Positions 21,755 through 34,200 of a DNA stretch of 64,000 bases are shown piece after piece. Position numbers and translations under genes: made by a program. Numbering within the stretch: the first letter of the stretch is position 1; each line of letters begins with the position of its first letter. Source of the DNA: Pseudoips prasinana (lineage: Eukaryota > Arthropoda > Insecta > Lepidoptera > Nolidae); contig OX621255.1 in the NCBI GenBank assembly GCA_951640165.1, positions 9,936,001 to 10,000,000 of the forward strand, in the 5' to 3' direction. Below the pieces are notes generated by a model that saw only the letters and a list, made by a program, of their open reading frames with translations, made no database searches and had not been told where the DNA came from.

Positions 21755-23036
21755 GGTCTTTACCTATGAAATTGCCGTTTTGTATGAAAAAATTTAAACG
21801 AATTTTTTTCATGAATTTTTTTATTTGTATTAATCGAAGTAATCACCCATGCAATCAATGCATCTTTGCCATCGCAGTGGCAGTTTATTGATGCCCTTCT
21901 TAAAGAAATCAGCTGGACGGGAGGCAACAAATTCTTCAAAGGCATTTTGTACTGCCTCTCGGGTATTGAATTTTTTTCCCGCCAAGAAGTTATCCAAATT
22001 CTGGAAAAAGTAGTAGTCTGTAGGCGCAAGGTCTGGTGAGTAGGGCGGATGACGGAGAGCTTCCAACCCCAGTTCTTGCAACTTGGAGACCGTCTGCTGT
22101 GCAGTATGAGGTCGCGCGTTGTCGTGCAGGAGCAGCGGAGACGAGCGATTGACCAATGCTGGTTGGATATGCGCCAGCTTCTCCATCATTGTGCTCAGTT
22201 CTTCACAGTACACATCTGCAGTAATGCTCACCCCGTTTGGTAAGAAGCTGTGATGAATCACACCGGCGCTAGACTACCAAACAGTGACCATCACTTTTCT
22301 AGGGGTAAGTTTTCGTTTAGGGCATTGTTTAGGTGCTGAACCAGGATCCAACCAACTTGCTGAGCGCTTGCGGTTATCAAACAGAATCCATTTTTCATCG
22401 CAGGTAACAATGCGGTTCAAAATTCCTTCATTTGTGTGTCTGTTGAGCAGTGCAAGGCACGTCTCGACGCGTACTTCGCGCTGGCGATCATTGAGTTCGT
22501 GGGGCACCCATTTGTCAAGCTTTTTTACCTTGCCAATTTGACGCAAATGGACCAATATTGTTTTGACGCTAACGTCGAAAGCTGCTGCTAATTCAGCCGT
22601 AGATTGTGTATCATCAGCTTCCACAACCGCCTTTAATTCGTCATTGTCGACCAAAGTCTTCGGACGACCGCGAGGTTCATTTTTCAGGTCGAAATTTCCA
22701 GAACGGAAGCGAGCAAACCAATAACAGGTGGTGCGTTGGTTTGTAGTGTTAGCTCCGTAAACGTCGTTGATGTTGCGTGCCGCTTGTGCCGCGTTGCTGC
22801 CACGACGGTACTCATATTCCATAATTACTCGAATTTTTAACGTATCCATGATGACGAAAAAGATTGAAATGCGATGAAAATGTAACACTAATCAATAAAG
22901 AAATGACTACTTTTGGAAAAAAGAATCCATGTTTTTAAAATAAAATTAATTTGAAATTAGAATTCTTAGCCAAACAAAAATAATTTTGATTTGAAATGGC
23001 CAGTACTGCAGAACGGCAATTTCATAGGTAAAGACC
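21755..23036 (-). mobile_element. Mariner element, 1.28 kb, near-intact
   Basis: The terminal repeats GGTCTTTACCTATGAAATTG at the left and the reverse match at the right are about 28 bp and nearly identical. TA dinucleotides flank both (21753-21754, 23037-23038). The size and content (one 340-codon transposase frame) fit a young mariner. It sits inside the block that splits the right arm of the Mutator-like element. Confidence 0.92.
21830..22849 (-). pseudogene. Mariner (DD34D) transposase, one in-frame stop
   Basis: On the minus strand the frame opens at ATG 22849 (MDTLKIRVIMEYEYRR). It has the two-part HTH region (AAQAARNINDVYG ... RTTCYWFARFRSG and AELAAAFDVSVKTILVHL), then the WVPHEL linker and the catalytic motifs VTCDEKWILFDN, LLHDNARPHTA and HPPYSPDLAPTDYYFF. 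There are 34 residues between the last two Asp. The only lesion seen is TAG at 22269-22271, where mariners normally have a second Trp (VTVW-stop-SSAG). All other codons from 22849 to the terminal stop at 21830 remain open. Confidence 0.92.
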
Positions 23037-23123
23037 TAATATTAAAACCTTTCTTCTAGTAACAGTTTAACTGTATAATATCTGAAGTTTTGAAGAAATA
23101 ATCGAGATTAAAGAAACATCAAG

Positions 23124-23296
23124 TGCACGATTGCGCGGCCATAACTTCCAAGGTGAATATTTCGTGAAATATTGATCTTAGTCTTATAATTCTTTTTTTT
23201 TGACAATTGTTGACAAATGAAATGTTCAATTAACAAAAAGATTTAGATCTCTATCCCAAGTAGTTACTGAGATCTCCATGGCCGCGCAATCGTGCA
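23124..23296. repeat. 173-bp inverted-repeat element at the Mutator-arm junction
   Basis: TGCACGATTGCGCGGCCAT at the left is exactly reversed at 23278-23296. The right end coincides with the junction where the Mutator-like right arm resumes (23297). A related core, ACGATTGCGCGGCCAC, occurs alone at 21659. It could be an inserted small element or a remnant of the arm's own internal repeats. Confidence 0.65.
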
Positions 23297-23469
23297 CGTT
23301 ACGTTCGCGCGGCCAACTTAAAACCCCTGTAACTTCTTTATTTCTGCTTTGACGAAGTTTTGGTTTGTTCCTTTCGATTTTGACTAATTTTGACAAAAAA
23401 TATAGCGATTTCTTTTTGTTTGGATAACGTGGCGGAGCAATCGTGACGCACACGACCTTACGAGATATG

Positions 23470-24080
23470 TACATGAGACCATGCCCACTATTTATTACCT
23501 ATTTGCTACTATTTACTACCAGTTATGAAATAATTGCTACCTTTTCGTTACGAAATATATCAAAGAAATAAACTGGTCAGCCATTCTGACGTCAGGTTGA
23601 CCGACCACTTCCAAGTTCTCATAGTTTGAGCGTCATATTAACAGCTTTGTTTATTTATATATTTACTACCTATTTGCTACCTTAACATTATATCTTCACA
23701 AAGTTTGAGGAGGTCCTATAAAAGAAATAAAATAAAAGCCATTAAAACGCCTATGCATCAATTATTTATTTATGTCTTCCCTCAGAATAATGCTAACGAT
23801 GTTGTTGCAGGCGCTTAGTGGCTTATTACAACTTGTTTCTTTATATCAATAGTACACTTTTATCCATTTACAAAATTTTATACTTATTTGTATATCGCAT
23901 TTCTTCTTAGGAATTTCGCCTTGGTCAACTTACGATACAATATTTACTAATTATGCATTGAAATCTTTGATTATTTTTATTTAAGACTACCCACAACATT
24001 CCCAACTGGGATGTTAAATGATTAAGTTCAAGGTTTCTTTGTTTTGTATAGTAAACCTTGTGTCACACGGTGATAAAAGA
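23470..24080. other. No gene recognised
   Basis: AT-rich, with repeated CTATTTGCTAC-type words (23490-23690). No coding or element signature was recognised. Confidence 0.5.
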
Positions 24081-24085
24081 TCATC

Positions 24086-24140
24086 ATTGCCTCTAGCACG
24101 AGTTCCTGCAGTTTACTTACTCGATCACACGTACATCCGC
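24086..24140. repeat. Half copy of the CCTCTAGCACGAG MITE
   Basis: GCCTCTAGCACGAGTTCCTG continues to ACTCGATCACACGTAC and then stops. It is the left arm only of the complete inverted-repeat element at 27596-27770. Confidence 0.85.
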
Positions 24141-24445
24141 GGAAAATGTACGAAATCCGCAGGCGAACCAAAGTCACCGACATAGCCCGAAGAATTGCAA
24201 AACTGAAGTGGCAGTGGGCGGGGCACATTGCTCGTAGATCTGACGGCCGTTGGGGCAGAAAGGTTCTCGGGTGGCGACCACGATCCGGAAGACGCAGCGT
24301 GGGCAGGCCCCCTACAAGATGGACCGATGATCTTGTGCGGGTCGCTAGAATGCTGAATGTTAATGGCGTAAGACCGGCAATTGTGGAGATCTTTGGGGGA
24401 GGCCTTTGTCCAGCTGTGGACGTCTTTCGGCTGATATGATGATGA
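24141..24445 (+). pseudogene. RTE-like LINE ORF C-terminus, fragment
   Basis: There is an open frame of about 96 codons: EIRRRTKVTDIARRIAKLKW, GHIARRSDGRWG, RPRSGRRSVGRPPTRWTDDL, then GGGLCPAVDVFRLI and a stop, with a terminal GATGATGATG tract. This is the C-terminal end of the RTE-like reverse transcriptase protein that is widespread in Lepidoptera. Everything upstream (endonuclease, RT) is missing, as expected for a 5'-truncated copy. The same 3' end recurs at 9749, 36740-37160, 37725-37805, 40965-41155 and 50797-50905. Confidence 0.9.
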
Positions 24446-24606
24446 TGACATATATAATAATAATATCCTGGGACATTATTTACACACTGATCCCAAACAA
24501 AGGTCCGCGCCGCTGCGCTGAGTAGCTTACCCTAGCTAGCCTAACATATCCGTTGGTCCAGAGTCTGGGTGTAATTATCTATATGACTGACAGACCTGTT
24601 GGCGTG

Positions 24607-24864
24607 GTTGGCAAATGCTTACTTTTCTCGCCGGAGGTCGTGGGTTTGATTCCCACCTAGACCCAGGACAGATATTATTTTTGGGCATGTACCTACATGT
24701 CTGTTTGTCCTGAGTCTGTGTGTAATTATCTATATAAGAAGGTATGTATTTACAAAAGAAAAGTAGTATATCAGTTATCTGGTTTCCATAGTACAAGCTT
24801 TGCTTAGTTTGGGATCAGATGGCGGTGTGGAAATAATGTCCCAGGATATTATTATTATTTAGTT
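24607..24864 (+). repeat. Full-length tRNA-derived SINE (reference copy)
   Basis: The tRNA-like head is GGCGTGGTTGGCAAATGCTT with B-box GGGTTTGATTCCCACC. It is followed by AGGACAGATATT, an internal TATCAGTTATCTGG region, TTAGTTTGGGATCAGATGG and the tail AATAATGTCCCAGGATATTATTATTATT. Other copies are at 43673-43888 (plus), 40152-40820 (minus, interrupted), 47251-47430 (minus) and 52197-52290 (minus). Tail pieces lie at 19602, 24463 and 29720. It would be transcribed by RNA polymerase III and mobilised by a LINE. Confidence 0.85.
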
Positions 24865-24869
24865 GGTCT

Positions 24870-25266
24870 TCAGTAATAGCGTGTTCCAATTATTAATGAG
24901 GTCCTAGGATCAAATCTCAATTTAGATAAATACGCACAGGAGTGCTTGGGTGAGAGTTAGTGTGAATAGAATGCATTTTTGCTTGCACTTGCACTCCATT
25001 GAGATTGCCCACCTTTTACGATAACTATGGTCGGTTTCATACTCATGGATGAATGATCACAGGATGTTGGTTTACGATAGAATAAACAAAATGGTTGTCT
25101 GCTTGTATTTATTATTTAACTTACATGTAAACGGGTCCTTATCATTAGTTGTGTTACTATATTATATTATGTACATATTTACACTTCGCTCTAGAAACTA
25201 AACTATATAAGACTTTCATTTTTTAAATGCTACCTACGCTAACAGCCGGTTTTGTAAGCGGTTCTT
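24870..25266. other. Downstream flank and 3' UTR of PPO2
   Basis: This contains the PPO2 3' UTR (about 25080-25266 on the minus strand). The rest is AT-rich with no recognised feature. Confidence 0.5.
25108..25113 (-). terminator. Candidate polyadenylation signal of PPO2
   Basis: AATAAA on the minus strand, about 155 bases beyond the PPO2 stop codon. It is the first canonical signal that I see downstream. Confidence 0.5.
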
Positions 25267-28200
25267 TTAATTTGTGGGGTTCCTTGGGTTCGGTATGGTT
25301 TGGTTGTTAAGGCGAATGGTGATATCCTTGAGTCCCATGTTGGGTAGGATAAAGTCCACGATGTTGGTGGCTGTGCTGGAGGGACGGTCGAAGGGGAAGC
25401 CCATGGCGCGACGGTCGGGGTACTTCTTGTCTTTCAGGCCACAGAAGCTGGTCGCTTCTACACAGCCAATGTTTGAACTGTCAGGTTGGTCCACCTGCAA
25501 AATAGAAATAAATGAAGAACTTCATATTAAGTTGAGTCCAATAAAATAAATAAAATATTCGGCTCGAAGGACCAATAACACTGTTCATTTACGACGGTAA
25601 AAACATAAAAAACCGGACAAGTGTGAGTTGGACTCGCACATGAAGGGTTCCATAGCAGCAAGTATTTCAGTTGATTAAATGAATGCAAATTGCGGTTTAT
25701 GACATATTAAAAAAAACTACTTGCTAGATCTCGTTCAAACCAATTTTCGTTGTTAGTTTCTATAGTAATGTACTTCATCATTTTTTTTAGTTTTATCATT
25801 CTCTTATTTTAGAAGTTAGAGGGGGAATACATCTACTTACCAAGTTTCAGTAGTAAAGCTCTTATAGTTTCGGAAAAAAGTGGCTGTGACATACGGACGG
25901 ACGGACAGACAGACGGACATGACGAATCTATAAGGGTTCCGTTTTTTGCCATTTGGCTACGGAACCCTAAAAATCAGTAAAACTACATACGTTTTCTATA
26001 AATGGGGCTACAGTGTAGGCCGATCCCTCATTTACTTTCTGAAGGATACAGTATAAGATGAGATTTTCCATTTGTAACACAAACGCCAGGTTGGAAAATC
26101 TCATCTTATACTGTAAGTAACTAATAGACGATGACGAATCTATAAGGGTTCCGTTTTTTGCCATTTGGCTACGGAACCCTAAAAAACATAGGTGAACATG
26201 ACCTTAAAAACCGACATAGTGTAGGTATAGCAAAGAACCTTTAGCAAAAACGTAATCTTTTTTTATTAAAACTGTACAATGCCTTAATATATGAATATTA
26301 TTAGATTTGAATATGTATGAAGAATCGTGTCATATGACCCCCCCAGCATATCTACTTATGTATTATTCTGATAATAATACATTTTTTTTTAATCTACATT
26401 TGCGTGTGAAGCTAAACTTTCTTTGCAAAATCAGCCAAGTTTGGAATATGCCCGACATTGCGTAACTGTTTAATATTAAGGGGCCTTTTACAGTCCACTA
26501 GCGCCGCCAATCGAAAAAATGTCATAACTCGTAAATAGAATCAAAAATACAAAATGTGGTCTATTATTACTGTAGAAAAGGCAATAACGTAATTTTATAA
26601 CACATTGTCAACACTTGATATATAGCTGTTTAGCTAAATCGTGCATTTGTAACAAAAACGGCCGTTTATGTTTTGAATGCACGATTTAGCTAAACAGCTA
26701 TATTTCAAGTGTTGATAAGGTGTTATACAATTACGTTATTGCCTTTTCCACGGTAATAATAGAACATATTTTGTATTTTTGATTCTATTTACGAGTTATG
26801 ACATTTTTTCGATTGGCGGCGCTAGTGGACTGTAATAACTCTTAAGGTTACCTTACTTTATCTGGGTAGTAAGGTACTTACTTTGTCCAAGTCGATGTTG
26901 GAGAGCATGACGAAGAGCTGATAGGCCGCGCCGGCCTCCGTGCCCTTGGGCACCAGCATGTGCTGGGGCCAGCCGCAGCCGCAGAAGTTGAAGGCAGCGA
27001 GACTCGGGTTACGAGGGTCGCCGCTCTGAGCCGAAAGGTCCCGGAACGTTTGTTCAAATGGAATCGTAAGAGAGGATTGGGTCGACAGTCTGGTGATAGT
27101 GTTTTGGCCGGAGTTCACTGCAATAGACAAGATTTTATAGATTGTGAATCACACTAATATTATAAAGGCGAAAGTTTGTGAGTGTGTGAATGTTTGTGAC
27201 TTCTTCACGTCTAAACGTCTGGTGAGCTTTTAATAAAATTTTAGTATGGAGTTAGCTGACACCTTGGAACACATATGTTATAATTTATAAGGTTTAACGC
27301 GGGTAAACCCGTGGGGCACAGCTAGTATGTTATAAATGTTTGTTCAACTTGTACCTTCACTTGCAGAGATTCAATTTTATGTTATAGGTGGAGTCATTGC
27401 CTACACTCTGTGTCCTTTCCCAGGGTAAAGTCGATCGGTTCAACGGTTTTGTCTTGGTAACATAAAAGATTGACGATATACCTACTTTCGCATTTGTGAT
27501 ATTAATATGTAAATGGATACCGACGTCAACTCGCTGGTATCACAAAATATTGTGAGAGAATGGTATTTTGTTCTCATCGATCACCAGTCAGACCAGTGCC
27601 TCTAGCACGAGTTCCTGCAGTTTACTTACTCGATCACACGTACAATTTCGTACCATACAGAGTTTTAGTTCTTAATAGTTTCCGCGAGAGGCGCTGGTGC
27701 TCAATGTATGGGAGGAAACTGTACACGTGCGATCGAGTAAGTAAACTGCAGGAACTCATGCTAGAGGCACAGATGCGTAAATATGTCCTCTTTTAAACTC
27801 CCATTTTTAATCTGTTTCTCGACCAGAGGTCGTGGGTTCGATCCCCACCCAGGACAACCTTTGACTATGATTAGCAAGATTATTTGTGGTATCTAATCTC
27901 AAAAATGGGAAATCATAAATTTGATCGTCCGGCGGGTCTCGAACCTGCACCATCTACCAATCCGGGGTAGGCGCTCTGCGTTAAGCTACGAACGATACAC
28001 GCTGGCAGATCAAATTTAGGATTCCCTTGCTAACACCCTTCCGGAGGAAAAATTTGATCTGGCAGCGTGTATCGTTCGTAGTTTAACGCAGAGCGCCTAC
28101 CCCGGATTGGTAGATGGTGCAGGTTCGAGACCCGCCGGACGATCAAATTTATGATTTCCCATTTTTGAGATTAGATAAACGGTTTGCATTGCGAATAATG

Positions 28201-31200
28201 CTATAAAATTTAAATTTAATTATTTGTGGTATATCTAGGTTTTGTAATTTATCTACAATACCTATGTAGAATATGTATTTAGAAATATATAAGTGTGTTT
28301 ATCAGTTGCCTGTTTGTATATTACAGTCTCTGCCTAATTTGAGATAATATATATGGCAGTGTGTTCGTTGTTTAGTTGACCCAAGTTATTTTAATGCCGG
28401 CAGTTTCACAAGTTGTGCAAAAGCGCCTTATTTTTGCCCAACTTGTATGTCAAACATAAATGCTACTCTCTAAAATGAAGAAGTCACTCACAGGGTACGA
28501 CGAATCTATCCATCTCAATGAACATCTTCCGCTGGTCGGAGAGCATCCATTCCAGGTTGCGCTCATCAGTCTTCGGAGCAATGAAGATACGGCAGGTGGC
28601 GCGGCGAGCGTTACCGGTGTTGTTGACAGTAATGCTAAAATTGTTTATTTTAGTACTTAGTAATATTATTACTTTTTCAGCACAGCAACACAAAATATTT
28701 GAAATCTTCGAAATTGACGGTATCTACGATCTCAGTTTAGTATTCAGATAATATCGTAGAAGTGTTTGTTTCTAATTGACTCCGAACACATATCAGCAAG
28801 TGCGGTTTGTGGTTGACGAGAGATGAGAGGACTGGTGCATCTCGTTTTTACGTAAGTAATAAATAGACTTACACATATCGGAATGGATGGTGGTTGAGGT
28901 GAGTGAAGCGCGCGAACACGGGACCCCTGTCGGAGAAATCTAGGCCTCGTTGCATGTCCTTGTCACTCTGCATCCAGTACGTGCTCAAGGTGTCAACCGG
29001 AGCATTGTCGCTTTCTATTTTTAATGATGTCACTTGGACTCCCGGGTTTTCCAACTAAGGAGAGATAGTTGTTGTATCAAGATTTCAGACATGACAGGAA
29101 GACCTGATTTGTTAATGTAATTTATTATATATATTTTTATTTTGACAATTCTTTTGGTGTTCGACAGGGAAATGGTCGAAGGGGAAAACTGTCGAAGATT
29201 TATGAACATTTATGAAGCAGAATGCCAATTTTCCACGCATCGCCTCGCCCTCTGTTTGTGTTGTGTATGTTCAAGCGTCATTTCGAATTGTCTAAATTTT
29301 CTCGCCAAACTTTGGTGGTGAAATTTTAGTATAATTTATAAATATTATATTAAGTTAAATACAGATATAGCAATTTAGTCGTCCTCACATATCACAGATC
29401 AGGCGCAAAACATTTTAATTCATTACTGTTGTCAATTTGTGTCTCCGAAAATGTTAATTAATAATTTTAGCATGTTATCTAGCAGATTTGAGTTATTTTT
29501 AAAGTATTACCTCTGAGCGAGTATAGCGGCGCACGTACTCGGACTCCTTGTGTCTCTGGAACACGTCGTCGACCCATGCGTGCCAGCGGTAGAAGAATGG
29601 GTCGCGCATCGTCGTCGCTTCGTCTGCGATCACGCCAAATGACTCCTGCAAAGGATCAAATTTTCGCCCGATTTCATTTAGTAGTAGTAAAGGGCACTAG
29701 GTTTCGCTCGCTTGAATATAATAATATCTAGGGACAATGTCACACAGATCATCCTAACCCCAAACTAAGCATATATAATATCTCATGTATAAAAGTGTTT
29801 GTCAAAGCACTTTCATAAAGGGAATTAGGGGAAGCGTAGGTCAAAAAGATGGTCTTGTAATATAAAGGTCTAGTGCAACCTTCTAGATTCGAGGGAGAGC
29901 TGCCAGCATTATGAATTAGGGTTTGCTCATTGGCCTTGCAACTCCTTTAAGCTAGCATAATTCTATCTTATCTATTTATATTTGGTTATTTGAGCCGGAT
30001 CTCAAGTTATGGATTGGAAATTGTTAAAGGTGATATTCGCGACATAGAATAAGTTGCGAATATTTATCTATCCATCAACTCATATATATTGTTTTTCATC
30101 ACTTCCAAAAGAATTCTCGTTGCATAAAAGAAAGAGGTCTATTCAATGTTATCAAGCTATGAATGACAGATTTGTTTATTGAATTAAGCATGTTACTTAT
30201 TGTGTAACTCTCTCTCTTATTATGACAAGACATTTTCTTAGAATAGGTAGCGTGTTCAGCAGCAGATAATGAGTGGGTTCAAATCCGGGTGGGGCTAAAA
30301 GTGATTTTAGGATTCATTTTAGGATCTGTTCAGAAAATTGCGGCGATATTACACCCCCGTGCCTTGGACAGCACGTAAAACGTCGGTCCAGTAGGTACCT
30401 GACCTCTATCCGGTAATGTCGCTAGTCGTCTCATTGGATCATGATTGATAAATATAAAATGTGTACTTTTGTTTATATACGGACATATTTGCGGACTATA
30501 ATATGTCCCGCGGCTAGATGGCTAGTCTCTTTGAGATATGATTGAGACTGGCCAAAATTCAACCAGGAGGACATTACTGTTATGATGATAATAGATGCGA
30601 ATGTACACAAAGATTAACCTAAAGAACAAATTACTCACGAGGTAGCGGTGTTTGGGGTCGTGCATGTATGCAGAGAAGCTGTGGCCGTTGTTGTGAATGC
30701 TGCCGTATAACTGTGGGTTCGGGGACAGGGAGCTGGATTCCAACATGTTGCCGAGCGTGTCGATGTCCAGCGGTTTAGTTGTGCCGTCCGCCTATTCGCA
30801 AACAGTAGTCTTAATTAATTAACATTTTAACTGTAGGTATATACAAAATAATTAATAACCATTGAGCTTATGTTGTAAAAAATTTCTAGAGGCGTCTTAG
30901 AAATTCAATCAGTTTGCGAACTATGGAAATAATAACGTTACCTCTACCACGACTCCATATAGATTACTTACTCGATGAAACTTACCGTTTTTTTGTATAG
31001 ATATTTTAAGTTCATTGAAGTTTCCGCTAGGGGCGGTGCTAGTTAATGTACTGGAAAAACTTCAAGTATCATAGAGGAAGAGACTACATGAACATGTGGT
31101 AGCCGTGCGTATTTCGAAAACTTATATACTAGTGTTTAATGGTTTACCTCGAAAATGAAAAGAATTTCCATTAATTCAGTAGGAGTGGGATGATATATTT

Positions 31201-34200
31201 ACAACTTACAAGAAGGTCGCGTGTTGTGAGCTGGCTGTGGACTGCTGGTGTGTGACTATACAGGTTTTATTTATAAAAAAAATATGATACGAATTAAAAT
31301 GTAGGCAAATTGATTAAATATTATCAACATAAATAATTCAACTATTTCGTGACACTATTTGTAATTTCAAAAAAAAAATAATTAGGTCCTTCTTTACATT
31401 CTTTTCCATCCAGAAAATTTCAAGCTATTGTGTTTTCCCATCGATGATGCTAGAGGAAACAGTCAAAATTAGACACAGATTGGGGTAGCTTGATGGCGTC
31501 TGTACGTATGTGGATCGAAACAAGAAATATGAATATACCTACAAAATGAAATATATATGAATGTAGGTACAACAATAATAATACAATGAATATTTTCGAT
31601 GTCATCCGCTTACGCAACGTCAGTCTGCGCCGGCCTTTGGGATACACGTAGGTACTCACATTGATCACGGTGCCAGTAGAAATAGCCTCCTCGATATTTT
31701 TCCTCCATTTCTCCATATCGCTGATCGTAACGTTAAGACCGTCGACGGGTCGGTTGAGGTCCTCCCATTTCATGTTGGCCTGTCGTGGGGGCCAACCACG
31801 GGATGACGTGAGACTGTCCAGTTTGGGGTAGTACGCCTCGGGGATCGGTTCTCTCCAGTTGCTGAATTTCTTCACCCGCAGAAGGGAATTGTTAAGACGC
31901 TCGCCATTGTAACTAAAAATAAAATAAAAATTGGATGAATCTCAATGACACGTTAATCCTGTTATTTGTGATAAATACTTAGGTATAACTTATTAGTTAC
32001 TATCCCCGCGGTTTTACCCGCGTTAAACTTTATAAATTATAGCCTATGATAACATTAAATTTAGACGACAATTAAATATATTTTTTTTACATGTATTAAA
32101 AACGTAAGGTTTAGCAATTAGGTAGTCATACCTAATTGCTAAACCTTACGTTGAAAAAGATTTCTGATAGGTAAATGTCCACCACGACCAAGGCCAATTA
32201 CCAAAGTTGATTCTTTGATTAACGATTTTTGTTAAAATTAAATTAATGAATAGAGCCGTGTCGTGGTGACAATTTATTAGATATTATTTTTCATTCTAAT
32301 TGCCAAACCTTACTTATTTTGCATGTACAATAAAATGTATATCATAGTCATCAAAATTTAGTTTTATTTTGATTTACAAAACAAAATTCATGTTAAAAAA
32401 CCCTTTGTAAATAACTTATTACCGAGCAATCATTTGTTGGTGCATATAGAAGAACAGCTCGCCACGACGATCTTTATCAACTATTGCTCTTTGTGATGCG
32501 GTGAATGGGTATACAAGATGCCAATGCCAGTGATGCAAGTTGATACCAATATCTTCGCGCCAATAGGCTAAACGATGTTCTTGATCCAAGTCCGTTGCAG
32601 TGTAATCTCTTGGGATAATTATAGGTGTTCGCTGAAATAATGCGTAAAAAGGAATGTATTATTTTGATAGCTATGACAGCCAGCTGGCCAGCTGTCCATA
32701 ATGGTTTCAATTTACGTATCGTAACAAATTAGATTTAGCCATTTTAGAAATATAATAATTAACAGACAGATGCAAATGCTAACGTAAAAAATCTAAGCAT
32801 AAAGAACATCTTTAAGCGGATTATTGCAATATAAAAATAAATATATTTCACTAGATAAACAAAAGTGTCAGTGTCTCATTTCAGCTAAGTCCATAGAATG
32901 GAACGCATATTCTTGCGAAAAGTCACGTAGGCCATTGCGCGTGTTTATATTTTGATTAAATATAACCTGCGAAATTACCATACTTCTCTAATATGACGAC
33001 TTGAAATTATGTGATAAGAATTATGGAAGACTTTGCCAATAACCCCGGCGTGGTGGTCGTGCGCGCTAAACCAGAAAGTCAAAGAAAAACTTTCAAACCT
33101 ACGATACGCTCAGTGAATAAAATACCAAACGAGTTATTAAATGATCCACTGTTGAATAGAGCGTGTGAAGTTTTACCTCAAAATTACAACTTCGAGATAC
33201 ACAAGACAATATGGAGGATAAGATCCTTGGGAGCAAAACGAGTAGCTCTCCAAATGCCTGAAGGTAATTTAAAAGTTTCAGTATACTTGGCTACGGTGAC
33301 TGTTCGGTGTTCTTATGCATTAATATGCCTAAGATATTCAAAAATGGCTTTATTGCAGGTCTGACGTTATTTGCGACGACGCTGTGTGATATTATAGAGA
33401 CATTCACTGATGCGGATACTGTTATAATGGGCGACGTGACGTATGGCGCGTGCTGCATCGACGACTACACCGCTGTAGCGCTCGGCGTCGACTTATTAGT
33501 GCACTATGGCCATTCATGTCTCATACCCATTGATCAGACTAGTGACATAAAGGTACTTTACATATTTGTAGATATCAAAATTGACCCATCACACTTTGTA
33601 GAAACTATTAAAATGAACTTTCCAAAGAACACTCATTTAGCCATAGTCAGTACCATTCAATTTGTGACAACATTACATTCTGTAGCTAAGAATCTTAGAA
33701 GTGAGGAATACATAGTGACAGTGCCACAGTGCAAACCTCTATCGCCGGGTGAAATACTTGGCTGTACAGCTCCTAAACTAAATTCAGATGTTATCATATA
33801 TCTTGGCGATGGGAGATTCCATTTAGAAGCAATCATGATAGCTAATCCTAATATACCTGCATATAAATATGATCCTTATGAAAAGAAATTTACTTCAGAG
33901 TTATATGAACATAAAGTGATGCAGTCAAATAGACAAAACCAAATTAGATTGGCCAAAAAAGCTGGCAGTTTTGGCCTTATCCTCGGAACATTAGGTAGAC
34001 AAGGTAGCTCTAAAGTTTTAGGTAATTTAGAAAAGCAAATTAGAAATGCTGATAAGAAGTTTGTTAAAATACTGTTGTCAGAAATTTTTCCTAGTAAATT
34101 AATGTTATTTGGGCTTGATGCTTTTGTTCAGGTGGCATGCCCAAGACTGTCTATTGATTGGGGGACAGTATTTTCAAAGCCTCTTCTAACACCTTATGAA

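Larger units (their letters stand above)
19778..23453. mobile_element. Mutator-like element, about 310-bp TIRs, 9-bp target duplication
   Basis: GTGTGCGTCACGATTGC at 19778 is matched in reverse at the right end (23453). The identical 9-mer GACCTTACG stands outside both ends (19769-19777 and 23454-23462). Long terminal repeats plus a 9-bp duplication are characteristic of Mutator-like elements. The left repeat (19778-20087) is continuous. The right one is in two pieces, 21386-21547 and 23297-23453, separated by 1749 bp that include a mariner. No Mutator transposase could be read, so it is non-autonomous. Confidence 0.8.
25495..26881 (-). other. PPO2 intron 11 with three repeat insertions
   Basis: It holds a GCCAAGTGCGAG-family repeat (25608-25972), a 24-bp-arm hairpin (26047-26115), a second copy of the last 55 bases of that repeat (26131-26186), and a 342-bp fold-back element (26491-26832). 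It is bounded by GT-AG sites. Confidence 0.8.

Noticed and set aside
24607..24690. Possible functional tRNA gene
   Set aside because: The A- and B-box spacing is right, but the acceptor stem and anticodon arm do not pair and the same sequence recurs with a SINE body and AATAAT tail at several loci.
27960..28140. Pair of tRNA genes facing each other
   Set aside because: The cloverleaf is incomplete and the two units are part of one long inverted repeat, so SINE heads are the better call.
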